Part shown: piece after piece, positions 1-6,676 of the stretch
Numbering within the stretch: the first letter of the stretch is position 1
How the letters are laid out: every line of letters starts with the position of its first letter
Origin: Clostridia bacterium
Lineage (GTDB): Bacteria > Bacillota > Clostridia > Oscillospirales > UBA644
Direction: 5' to 3'
Length of the DNA stretch: 27,770 nt
NCBI GenBank assembly: GCA_017424085.1
Contig: JAFPBP010000079.1
Span: forward strand, 1-27,770
Program-made: the position numbers and the translations under genes
The notes under the pieces: generated by a model
The model's database searches: none
Seen by the model: only the letters and a program-made list of their open reading frames with translations
What the model was told of the DNA's origin: nothing

Positions 1-33
1 CGGACGTCCGTAGCGGCTTTCTTTTCGGAGAGA

Positions 34-450
34 TCACTCTCCGATTCTTTTGTGGCTTGCGTGATAGGATTGCAGGATCGAGCAAAGCATTGCAGGAAAG
101 AATCCCATCAGAAGATGCAATAAAAGGGGTTGAATGCGAACGAAGGGCACCAGCTGATCCACGCCCAGCGAGAACAGGGAGCAGATGGCGAAGTGGTACA
201 GAAAATAGAAGATCAGGTTCTTGTAAAGACCGATGTGCTTCCCGATCCACTCCAGCAGGAGCAGCAATCCGTGCAACACCGTTCCCAGCACCGCCATGAG
301 GGCGAAAAATACGAGAATTTCCGTGATTCCCATGTACGGAAGGGAATGGTCCCCATAATAAAAATTATAGGGATAAACCAGCGCCGTGATCCAATAGCTG
401 CCGATGCAGATTGCCCAACGGAGAAAGGGGCGAAGTTTGGGATGATTCAT
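34..450 (-). CDS. Hypothetical small integral membrane protein (4 predicted helices)
   Basis: 138 residues. I do not recognise the family. The protein is very hydrophobic, with about four membrane segments: roughly residues 8-26 (AICIGSYWITALVYPYN), 36-62 (ITEILVFFALMAVLG onward), 72-92 (NLIFYFLYHFAICSLFSLG) and 103-122 (LLLHLLMGFFPAMLCSI). A short basic tail follows (SYHASHKRIGE). An in-frame ATG lies 16 codons upstream, but AAGGA is placed 10 nt before the ATG at 450, and a consensus promoter (489-517) overlaps the longer N-terminus, so the shorter start is preferred. It is transcribed separately from the upstream ATPase gene. The ABC-2 permease-like or VanZ-like look of such small proteins is not backed by any motif, so no function is assigned. 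The first 33 bases of the window hold only its 3' flank. Confidence 0.7.
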   Translation of the reverse strand: MNHPKLRPFLRWAICIGSYWITALVYPYNFYYGDHSLPYMGITEILVFFALMAVLGTVLHGLLLLLEWIGKHIGLYKNLIFYFLYHFAICSLFSLGVDQLVPFVRIQPLLLHLLMGFFPAMLCSILQSYHASHKRIGE

Positions 451-488
451 AGAGTAGACGTCCTTTGCGTGATATTCGTCGATACGAC

Positions 489-517
489 AGTATATCACAT
501 TTTTCGCAAATTGTCAA
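489..517 (-). promoter_or_regulatory. Sigma-A promoter for the 4-helix membrane protein
   Basis: On the minus strand TTGACA (512-517), a 17-nt spacer and TATACT (489-494) form a near-perfect vegetative promoter. It lies immediately after the stop codon of the ATPase gene and about 40 nt before the chosen ATG at 450. Confidence 0.8.
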
Positions 518-524
518 TAGCGAT

Positions 525-3143
525 TTATTTTCCCATCTTTCTCTGAATGAATTTTACCAGCTCCACGGCGGGAATGACCAGAATTGCAAGCGCCATTGCG
601 GTCAGATATTCCACCAGAGAAACGGCGGTGAACTCAAAGAGGGAGGCAAGGACGGGAATATAGATCACTGCGGTGGTGAGAACCAGAGAAGCCACCATTG
701 CGCCGATCAAAAAGCCGTTCTGCTTCTTCAGAGCGAAGAGGGACTTGCGCTGAGATCTCAGGTTGAAGGAATGGAAGATCTCCGCCATGGACATGGTCAA
801 AAACGCCATGGTGATGCCGTCGGGAGATTCGGCGATTTCCCAGCGACCCGATTCGATGAAGTGACCGATAAAATAGGAAGCCAGCGTGAGGATCGAAACC
901 AGAATACCCTGATAGCAGACGTCCACGCCCAGACCGCCCGAGAAGATGCCCTCGTTGGAGTTTCTGGGCTTGCGCTGCATGATATCGGGCTCGCTCTTTT
1001 CCATGCCCAGCGCCAGAGCGGGGAAGGTATCGGTGATCAGATTGATCCAGAGAATGTGAACGGGGTGCAGGATGGTGAAGCCCAGAAGGGTTGCGGTGAA
1101 GATGGAAATGACCTCGCTCAGGTTGGATGCCAACAGGAACTGGATCACTTTGCGGATGTTGTCGTAGATCTTACGGCCCTCCTCCACGGCGGTGACGATG
1201 GTGGAGAAGTTATCGTCGGCAAGGATCATGTCGGCAACGTTCTTGGTAACGTCGGTTCCCGTGATGCCCATGCCCACGCCGATATCGGCGCTCTTGATGG
1301 AGGGTGCGTCGTTAACGCCGTCACCGGTCATGGCGGTAACCTTGCCCTTCGCCTTCCATGCCTTTACGATGCGGACCTTATGCTCGGGCTGTACGCGGGC
1401 GTAGACCGAATATTTTTCCACGGCGGCTTCGAATTCCTCTTCGGGGATTTCGTCCAGCTGTGCGCCTGTGATCGCCTGAGATGCGTCGGTGATGATCTCC
1501 AGCTCCTTGGCGATGGCAACGGCGGTGTCGATGTGGTCGCCCGTGATCATAACGGGACGGATGCCTGCGCTCTTGCACTTTTCAATGGCAGCCTTTACCT
1601 CGGGACGGACCGGGTCGATCATGCCGGTAAGACCTACGAAGGTCAGATCCTGCTCCAGATCGGCGGGCTCAAAGGATGCGGGGGCTTCCTTATAGGGACG
1701 GACCGCCAGCGCCAGCACGCGCAGGGCACGGTCGGACATATTCTTCTGCGCCGCAAGGATCTCGTTCTTCAGATCCTCGGTCATGGGCACGCGAGCGCCG
1801 TCCTTCAGAACGGAGGTGCAGAGGGAAAGGATAATATCGGGAGCGCCCTTGGTGTACTGAACGATGCCGCCCTTGGTGGTGTGAACGGTGGACATCATCT
1901 TACGGGAGGAGTCGAAGGGAGCCTCGCCGATGCGGGGAGATTCCGCCTTGAGAGCGGGCTTTTTCATGTTCAGGCTTGCCGCGTAGTTGACCAGCGCACA
2001 TTCCGTGGGCTCGCCCTCGGTGCCGTGCTCGGTCCATTCCGCGTCGGAGCAGAGAGCCATGCCCTCTGCCAGAAGAGTCTCGTTGTCGCCGTAGTGATCC
2101 ACCACGGTCATCTTGTTCTGGGTCAGAGTTCCGGTCTTGTCGGAGCAAATGACCTGAGTACAGCCCAGAGTTTCTACGGCGGTCAGCTTGCGGATCACGG
2201 CGTTTCTCTTGGACATTTTGGTCACGCCGATGGAAAGAACGATGGTAACCACCGTCGCCAAGCCCTCGGGAATGGCGGCAACCGCCAGAGAAACGGCGAT
2301 CATAAAGGTGTCGATCAGGTGAGCAAGGGTAAAGTCCCCGTCCTTCAGCATGGTGAATGCAAAGATGAAGACGCAGATGCCCAGCACCAGCCAGGTGAGG
2401 ATCTTGCTCAGCTGGGAAAGCTTCTTCTGCAGGGGAGTCTGGGAGTCCTCGGTTTGAGACAGGGCAGAGGCGATCTTACCCATTTCGGTATCCATACCGA
2501 TGGCGGTGACCACAGCCTTACCGCGGCCGTAAACCACGGTGCTTCCCATGTAAGCCATGTTCTTGCGGTCGCCCAGAGGACAATCCTTGCCGTTGTCGGG
2601 AAGAGCCTCGGAGATCTTGGTGATGGCGTTGGATTCGCCCGTCAATGCGGCTTCCTCCACCTTCATGGATGCGGACTCCAGCACACGTACGTCAGCGGGA
2701 ACGGCGTCGCCTGCCTCCAGCAGGATCACGTCGCCCGGAACCAGATCCTCACTCTTGGCGTGGATCATTTCGCCGTCACGCAGAACCTTGGAGGTTGCGG
2801 CGGTCATTTCCTTCAGCGCTTCCAGCGCCTTTTCCGCCTTGCTCTCCTGCACCACGCCCAGAACGGCGTTGAGAACGACTACGAACAGAATGATGAAGAC
2901 GTCGGCGAAGGATTCGTTTGCGAAGTACGCCGTAACGCCCGAAATTGCCGCCGCCACCAGAAGAATGATGATCATGGGGTCGGACAGCTGATTGAGAAAT
3001 CTGCGGAGCATGGAGATCTTTTTGCCCTCGGCAAGCTTGTTCTTACCGGCACCGAACTCCGCTGCCCGTTGGGAGGTCAATCCCTGAGGGTTGGAATCCA
3101 GTTCCTTCAGAACCGCTGCTTCGGTTTCGAAATAATGCTTCAT
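525..3143 (-). CDS. P-type cation-transporting ATPase, PMCA/SERCA-like; likely Mn2+ (or Ca2+) exporter
   Basis: 872 residues, full length for the P2-type (PacL/PMCA-like) family. Visible landmarks in order: N-terminal cation-ATPase domain (1-60), actuator loop TGES (168-171), M4 PEGL (292-295), phosphorylation motif DKTGT with Asp335, nucleotide-binding KGAPD (432-436), ITGD (533-536), hinge TGDGVND (606-612), M5 ASNLSEV (672-678) and M6 NLITD (701-705), followed by the C-terminal helices. The Glu of PEGL, Asn/Glu in M5 and Asn/Thr/Asp in M6 match the ion-binding residues of Ca2+-ATPases. The family exports divalent cations using ATP. Sequence alone cannot separate Ca2+ from Mn2+, but the gene is preceded by a yybP-ykoY Mn2+ riboswitch, as for the MgtA and YoaB pumps of streptococci and lactococci, which favours Mn2+ export. 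The start at 3143 has a weak AAGGT SD. Monocistronic. Confidence 0.95.
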   Translation of the reverse strand: MKHYFETEAAVLKELDSNPQGLTSQRAAEFGAGKNKLAEGKKISMLRRFLNQLSDPMIIILLVAAAISGVTAYFANESFADVFIILFVVVLNAVLGVVQESKAEKALEALKEMTAATSKVLRDGEMIHAKSEDLVPGDVILLEAGDAVPADVRVLESASMKVEEAALTGESNAITKISEALPDNGKDCPLGDRKNMAYMGSTVVYGRGKAVVTAIGMDTEMGKIASALSQTEDSQTPLQKKLSQLSKILTWLVLGICVFIFAFTMLKDGDFTLAHLIDTFMIAVSLAVAAIPEGLATVVTIVLSIGVTKMSKRNAVIRKLTAVETLGCTQVICSDKTGTLTQNKMTVVDHYGDNETLLAEGMALCSDAEWTEHGTEGEPTECALVNYAASLNMKKPALKAESPRIGEAPFDSSRKMMSTVHTTKGGIVQYTKGAPDIILSLCTSVLKDGARVPMTEDLKNEILAAQKNMSDRALRVLALAVRPYKEAPASFEPADLEQDLTFVGLTGMIDPVRPEVKAAIEKCKSAGIRPVMITGDHIDTAVAIAKELEIITDASQAITGAQLDEIPEEEFEAAVEKYSVYARVQPEHKVRIVKAWKAKGKVTAMTGDGVNDAPSIKSADIGVGMGITGTDVTKNVADMILADDNFSTIVTAVEEGRKIYDNIRKVIQFLLASNLSEVISIFTATLLGFTILHPVHILWINLITDTFPALALGMEKSEPDIMQRKPRNSNEGIFSGGLGVDVCYQGILVSILTLASYFIGHFIESGRWEIAESPDGITMAFLTMSMAEIFHSFNLRSQRKSLFALKKQNGFLIGAMVASLVLTTAVIYIPVLASLFEFTAVSLVEYLTAMALAILVIPAVELVKFIQRKMGK

Positions 3144-3194
3144 TGTTTCTTACCTTTTACCTTTCTTTCTTATGTGTGAAATTTTTTTACGTAC

Positions 3195-3233
3195 AAAAAA
3201 AGACCTTTGCAGTATGAACTACCGCAAAAGTCT
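3195..3233 (-). terminator. Riboswitch-controlled intrinsic terminator upstream of the ATPase
   Basis: On the minus strand a 14-bp stem (3220-3233 with 3201-3214, two G-U pairs, 5-nt loop 3215-3219) is followed by seven U (3195-3201). The 5' arm contains the CUUUU that would otherwise close helix P1 of the adjoining riboswitch, so terminator and ligand-bound aptamer are mutually exclusive. Confidence 0.85.
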
Positions 3234-3330
3234 TGCTTGCTACCGAGTCGGTGTGCCATCGAACCGGGACCTGCGTCCGTTGTGACGATTCAAGGCGGAA
3301 GGGCGGTTCCTTCCAAGCTACTCCCTTTTA
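3218..3330 (-). promoter_or_regulatory. yybP-ykoY (Mn2+-sensing) riboswitch aptamer
   Basis: Read on the minus strand, the leader begins with AAAAGGGAGUAGC and ends with GCAAGCAAGACUUUUGC. These are the two conserved ends of the yybP-ykoY family (GGGGAGUA...GCAAGACCUUUGC). P1 pairs AAAAG near 3325 with CUUUU near 3228, and helical arms lie between. The family binds Mn2+; holding P1 closed prevents the adjacent terminator, giving an ON switch. The target here is the divalent-cation P-type ATPase at 525-3143, a known regulon member in other Firmicutes. The 3144-3479 intergenic region is fully used by this element, its terminator, and two divergent promoters. Confidence 0.88.
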
Positions 3331-3337
3331 CAGTTAT

Positions 3338-3366
3338 ATTTTACCACGGAATTCAAATTTTGTCAA
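3338..3366 (-). promoter_or_regulatory. Sigma-A promoter of the riboswitch-ATPase transcript
   Basis: Minus strand TTGACA (3361-3366), 17-nt spacer, TAAAAT (3338-3343). The transcript would begin just before the aptamer's first conserved bases. Confidence 0.85.
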
Positions 3367-3386
3367 TGGTAAATTACGAAAAACTC

Positions 3387-3415
3387 TTGAAATTTTTTGG
3401 AAAATATGATATACT
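3387..3415 (+). promoter_or_regulatory. Sigma-A promoter of mutY
   Basis: TTGAAA (3387-3392), 17-nt spacer, TATACT (3410-3415). Divergent from the ATPase promoter, with the two -35 boxes only 20 bp apart, about 65 nt upstream of the mutY start. Confidence 0.8.
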
Positions 3416-3479
3416 TTCCTCATATCACCCTATCAGTATATGTCCGCATGGGCTTTTTATGCGGTCACGGAGGATTTTT

Positions 3480-4520
3480 GTGAGTCATTGGAATCAATTA
3501 ACCGAGCCTTTGCTTCGCTGGTACAACGCCAACGCCCGTGTGCTTCCCTGGAGAGACGATCCCACGCCCTATCATGTCTGGATCTCCGAGATCATGCTCC
3601 AGCAGACCCGCGTGGTTGCCGCCATACCTTATTATCATCGCTTCCTGTCGGAGCTTCCAACCCTGCAGGATCTTGCGGCTTGCCCCGAGGAGCGGCTTCT
3701 GAAGCTGTGGGAGGGGCTGGGGTACTACAGCCGCGTGCGGAATCTGAAAAAGGCGGCGGAGAAGATCGTCGCCGAGCACGGCGGAGAGTTTCCCTCCGAT
3801 TACGCCTCGGTGCGCGCCCTTCCGGGCATCGGGGATTATACGGCGGGAGCCATCCTGTCCATTGCCTTCGGCAAGCCCGAGCCCGCCGTGGACGGAAATG
3901 TGCTTCGTGTTGTTTCCCGTGTTACGGGAGACCCATCCGACATTATGGCGGACGATACCCGCAAGCGGTGCCGTGATCTGTTGCGCGGCGCCATGCCCGC
4001 AGGTCGGACCTCGGCGTATACCCAGGCTCTCATGGAGCTTGGTGCCACGGTTTGCCTTCCCAACGGGGCGCCGTTGTGCGATTCCTGCCCCGCAAGGGAT
4101 CTTTGCGTTGCCCTCAGAGACGGATTGATTGAGGATCTGCCCGTGAAAACGCCGCCCAAGCCCCGCCGCATTGAGCAACGGACGGTCTTGTTTTTATTTC
4201 GTTGTGGAAAAGTTGCAATCCGAAGACGACCGAAGAAGGGACTTCTGTCGGGGCTTTGGGAGTATCCCAACGATCCCTCCGAGGCGTTTGTCCTTCCCGA
4301 CGGCGTAACCATTCTCTCCGAGACCTTCGGCGCGGCGAAGCACGTCTTCTCTCACGTGGAATGGCACATGACCTCGGTCCTCGCTGACGCCGCCTCCGAT
4401 GCCCTCCCCGAGGGCTACGTATGGGTCACGGCGGAGGAATTGTCGGGGACCTACGCCCTGCCCGCCGCCTTCCGAGCCTACACTCCGCAGGTCTTGGAAT
4501 ATCTAACGCGCTCCCTCTGA
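3480..4520 (+). CDS. mutY: A/G-specific adenine DNA glycosylase MutY
   Basis: 346 residues, usual size for the family. It removes adenine mispaired with 8-oxoguanine in base-excision repair. Seen in the sequence: catalytic Glu37 in SEIMLQQT, helix-hairpin-helix LPGIGDYTA (114-122), catalytic Asp138 in AVDGN, and the iron-sulfur loop Cys192, Cys200, Cys203 and Cys209. This is a C-X7-C-X2-C-X5-C pattern, one residue longer in the first gap than in E. coli MutY. A C-terminal NUDIX-like domain follows (about 225-346, with FSHVEWHMTS resembling the 8-oxoG reading loop). The frame is open further upstream, but GGAGG followed by six bases precedes the GTG at 3480, and the upstream sequence is promoter and riboswitch, so GTG is chosen. 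Monocistronic, ending in a terminator. Confidence 0.96.
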   Translation: MSHWNQLTEPLLRWYNANARVLPWRDDPTPYHVWISEIMLQQTRVVAAIPYYHRFLSELPTLQDLAACPEERLLKLWEGLGYYSRVRNLKKAAEKIVAEHGGEFPSDYASVRALPGIGDYTAGAILSIAFGKPEPAVDGNVLRVVSRVTGDPSDIMADDTRKRCRDLLRGAMPAGRTSAYTQALMELGATVCLPNGAPLCDSCPARDLCVALRDGLIEDLPVKTPPKPRRIEQRTVLFLFRCGKVAIRRRPKKGLLSGLWEYPNDPSEAFVLPDGVTILSETFGAAKHVFSHVEWHMTSVLADAASDALPEGYVWVTAEELSGTYALPAAFRAYTPQVLEYLTRSL

Positions 4521-4529
4521 TTTTTCGCA

Positions 4530-4564
4530 ACGGGATCTCCAAAGCCCTCGGAGATCCCGTTTTT
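4530..4564 (+). terminator. Intrinsic terminator after mutY
   Basis: 11-bp perfect stem ACGGGATCTCC (4530-4540) with GGAGATCCCGT (4550-4560), 9-nt loop, then T-rich tail. It lies 10 bp after the stop codon. Confidence 0.9.
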
Positions 4565-4608
4565 GTTGCAAAAATGCGAATTCTTTGTAACTATTTTGAA
4601 AAAAGGTA

Positions 4609-4636
4609 TTGACAAACCGCGCGCATGGGATATAAT
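4609..4636 (+). promoter_or_regulatory. Sigma-A promoter of the yicC-thiN cluster
   Basis: TTGACA (4609-4614), 16-nt spacer, TATAAT (4631-4636), 38 nt before the yicC start. It is overlapped by a perfect 10-bp dyad (4629-4638 with 4646-4655, 7-nt spacer). This is the only strong promoter I see ahead of the 13-gene run. Confidence 0.85.
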
Positions 4637-4673
4637 ATATAAATAATATTATATCAAACTTGAGGTATGCCAT

Positions 4674-5552
4674 ATGATACGCAGTATGACAGGATACGGA
4701 AGGGCACAGTGTGCCTGCGAAGCACGGGACGTTACCGTGGAGATCAAGGCGGTCAATCACCGTTATTTTGAGCTGAACGCCCGCGTTCCCCGTGCCTATC
4801 TGTCCTTGGAGGATCCCATCCGTGCCGAGCTCCGAAAATCCATCGTCCGCGGAAAGGTGGATCTGAACCTGACCGTGGTGCGTCGGGAAGGGGACGACAC
4901 CAACGTTACGGTCAATCGGGAGCTGTTGTCCCGTTACCTTTCCGAGATCCGTGCCGTTCTGAAGGAAAACGATCTGCGGGACGATCTGACCGCCTCTACG
5001 ATCCTTCGCTTCCCCTCCGTGGTTACCACCGAGGGAACCGAAGAGGATCTGACGCAGGTCTGGAACGACGTTCTTCCCGTGCTCCGTCAGGCGCTGGCGG
5101 CGTTTCTTGCCCAGCGCGAGGAGGAGGGAAAGCGTCTTGCGGACGATATCATCGCCAAATGCGGTGAGCTGAACGCCTACGCGGATACGGTGGAGGCGGC
5201 GCTTCCCGCTCTGATGGAAGCCTACGAGACCCGCCTGAGAACCCGCATCGAGGAGCTTTTGGGCGAGCGCACCGTGGAGGAGGGGCGTCTTCTTACCGAG
5301 ATCGGCATCATGGCGGACAAGACCGCCGTGGACGAGGAGCTGGTTCGTCTTCGCTCCCATACCGCCTCCCTTCGTCACATGCTGGAGAAGGGTGTGTCCG
5401 ACGGAAAGAAGATGGATTTCATCGTTCAGGAGCTGAACCGCGAGGTGAATACCATGACCTCCAAGATCGGCGATCTGGAGATCACCCGCACCGCCATTGA
5501 AATGAAATCGCTCATCGAAAAGATCCGCGAGCAGATCCAGAATATCGAGTAA
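4674..5552 (+). CDS. yicC: YicC/YloC family endoribonuclease
   Basis: 292 residues, full length. It begins with the family hallmark MIRSMTGYGRA and contains EIKAVNHRYFE (23-33) and a C-terminal DUF1732 domain with GKKMDFIVQELNREVNT (245-261) and an Ile/Glu-rich amphipathic tail. E. coli YicC is an endoribonuclease implicated in small-RNA turnover; the Bacillus homologue YloC heads the same gene cluster. GAGG is placed 8 nt before the ATG. First gene of the cluster, 11 bp from remA. The assignment is by characteristic motifs; the RNA target in this organism is unknown. Confidence 0.95.
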   Translation: MIRSMTGYGRAQCACEARDVTVEIKAVNHRYFELNARVPRAYLSLEDPIRAELRKSIVRGKVDLNLTVVRREGDDTNVTVNRELLSRYLSEIRAVLKENDLRDDLTASTILRFPSVVTTEGTEEDLTQVWNDVLPVLRQALAAFLAQREEEGKRLADDIIAKCGELNAYADTVEAALPALMEAYETRLRTRIEELLGERTVEEGRLLTEIGIMADKTAVDEELVRLRSHTASLRHMLEKGVSDGKKMDFIVQELNREVNTMTSKIGDLEITRTAIEMKSLIEKIREQIQNIE

Positions 5553-5563
5553 GGGAGGGCATT

Positions 5564-5836
5564 ATGCAGCTGATCAGCATCGGATTCGGGAACGTGGTCG
5601 CCACCAATCGCATCGTTGCCATCATTTCCCCCGAATCGTCTCCCATCAAGCGTCTGATCCAGGACGCCCGCGATAAGGGCATGCTGGTGGACGCCACCTA
5701 CGGGCGCCGTACCCGTGCCGTGGTCATTACCGACAGCGGTCACGTGATCCTCAGCGCTCTGCAGCATGAAACCATCGTCAACCGCGTTCCCGGAGCAGGG
5801 GACGCCATCGACAATCTGGAGGAGGAAGACGAATGA
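5564..5836 (+). CDS. remA: RemA-like DNA-binding regulator (DUF370)
   Basis: 90 residues, normal for the family. The N-terminus MQLISIGFGNVV and the core ESSPIKRLIQDARDKGML...DATYGRRTRAVVI are diagnostic of DUF370. In Bacillus subtilis RemA is an oligomeric DNA-binding protein that activates extracellular matrix and osmoprotection genes. Its placement between yicC and gmk is highly conserved in Firmicutes. Strong SD (GGGAGGG). The stop overlaps the gmk start by ATGA, implying translational coupling. The acidic tail EEEDE is unremarkable. Its regulon here is unknown. Confidence 0.95.
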   Translation: MQLISIGFGNVVATNRIVAIISPESSPIKRLIQDARDKGMLVDATYGRRTRAVVITDSGHVILSALQHETIVNRVPGAGDAIDNLEEEDE

Positions 5837-6402
5837 GCAGACCCCGTTTGTTTATCATCTCGGGCCCCTCGGGAAGCGGGAAGGGAACCCTTCTTGCCAA
5901 CCTCCGCGAGCGGCACCCCGACGTGTTTTATTCCATTTCCGCCACCACCCGCGCTCCCCGCGAAGGGCTGGAGCAGGACGGAGTTCATTACTATTTTCTC
6001 ACCCACGACAAGTTTGAGGAAATGATCTCCCAGAATGCATTCATCGAATATAAGCGCTATTGCGGCAACATCTACGGTACCCCCCGCAAGCCCGTAGAAG
6101 ACGCTCTGGCGCAGGGGAGAAGCGTCATTCTTGAGATCGAGACCGAAGGGATGCGGGACGCCTTTGCCCAGTATCCCGACGCCGTCACCGTCTTCATTTC
6201 GCCCCCGTCTCTGGAGATCCTCGGTCAGCGCCTGCGCGGCAGACAAAGCGAGGACGAGGAAAAATGTCTGCGCCGTCTTGCACAGGCAGAGGAAGAAATG
6301 AAGCGCAGAGACGAATACCGTTACGTTGTTATCAACGGAGACCTGACCGAGGCGGAGGAAGAGCTCAACCGCATCTATCGGGTCGAAACCGACGAAATAT
6401 AA
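5833..6402 (+). CDS. gmk: Guanylate kinase
   Basis: 189 residues. It phosphorylates GMP to GDP with ATP, in cytosolic purine nucleotide synthesis. P-loop GPSGSGKGT lies at residues 10-18. The GMP-binding segment has SATTRAPREGLEQDGVHYYF, IEYKRYCGNIYGTP and LEIETEGM, where the usual 'LEIDVQGA' Asp is replaced by Glu. A lid region RLRGRQSEDEE follows. It overlaps remA by four bases and is 31 bp upstream of rpoZ. The gmk-rpoZ pairing is conserved across bacteria. Confidence 0.98.
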   Translation: MSRPRLFIISGPSGSGKGTLLANLRERHPDVFYSISATTRAPREGLEQDGVHYYFLTHDKFEEMISQNAFIEYKRYCGNIYGTPRKPVEDALAQGRSVILEIETEGMRDAFAQYPDAVTVFISPPSLEILGQRLRGRQSEDEEKCLRRLAQAEEEMKRRDEYRYVVINGDLTEAEEELNRIYRVETDEI

Positions 6403-6433
6403 TTTTTGCAAATCACGAAAGGAAGTTTTTATA

Positions 6434-6649
6434 ATGATCTACCCCGCAGTCAGCACTCTTATCAAGGAGCAGGGCCAGTGCCGTTATTCTCTGGTCATCG
6501 CCGTGGCGAAGGAGGCTCGCACCATTGCCGAGCGCGCCAACAACAATAAGGAGCGCCTCCCCGAAAAGGCGATCAAGATCGCCGTCAATGCGTTTGCCGA
6601 CGGAAAGGCTTCTTATACCGAGCCCGACGAATCCAACGCCGACGCGTAA
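6434..6649 (+). CDS. rpoZ: DNA-directed RNA polymerase omega subunit
   Basis: 71 residues, in the usual range for Gram-positive omega subunits. Omega helps fold and hold the beta-prime subunit. Features seen: an N-terminal YPAVSTLIKEQGQCRYSLVIAVAKEAR, which matches the conserved 'RY.LV...AKRAR' core, then a helix ending in KAIKIAVNAFADGKASY. AAAGGAAG precedes the ATG at 6434. Position directly after gmk supports the call. Confidence 0.93.
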   Translation: MIYPAVSTLIKEQGQCRYSLVIAVAKEARTIAERANNNKERLPEKAIKIAVNAFADGKASYTEPDESNADA

Positions 6650-6676
6650 CATTTTCGGAAAGAGAGAACCTTGGCT

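Noticed and set aside
1..10. 10-bp perfect palindrome CGGACGTCCG at the window start
   Set aside because: Too close to the edge to judge; it may be part of a terminator or nothing. No T-tract is visible next to it.
465..3179. 904-codon open frame on the plus strand across the ATPase gene
   Set aside because: It is antisense to a full-length P-type ATPase with all catalytic motifs. The long frame arises because codons TTA, CTA and TCA are rare in the real gene; its translation is rich in His/Gly/Asp and resembles no protein.
3218..3330. Possible tRNA remnant suggested by GGTTCGA in the ATPase leader
   Set aside because: No acceptor or anticodon stem can be drawn; the sequence is fully explained by the yybP-ykoY riboswitch.
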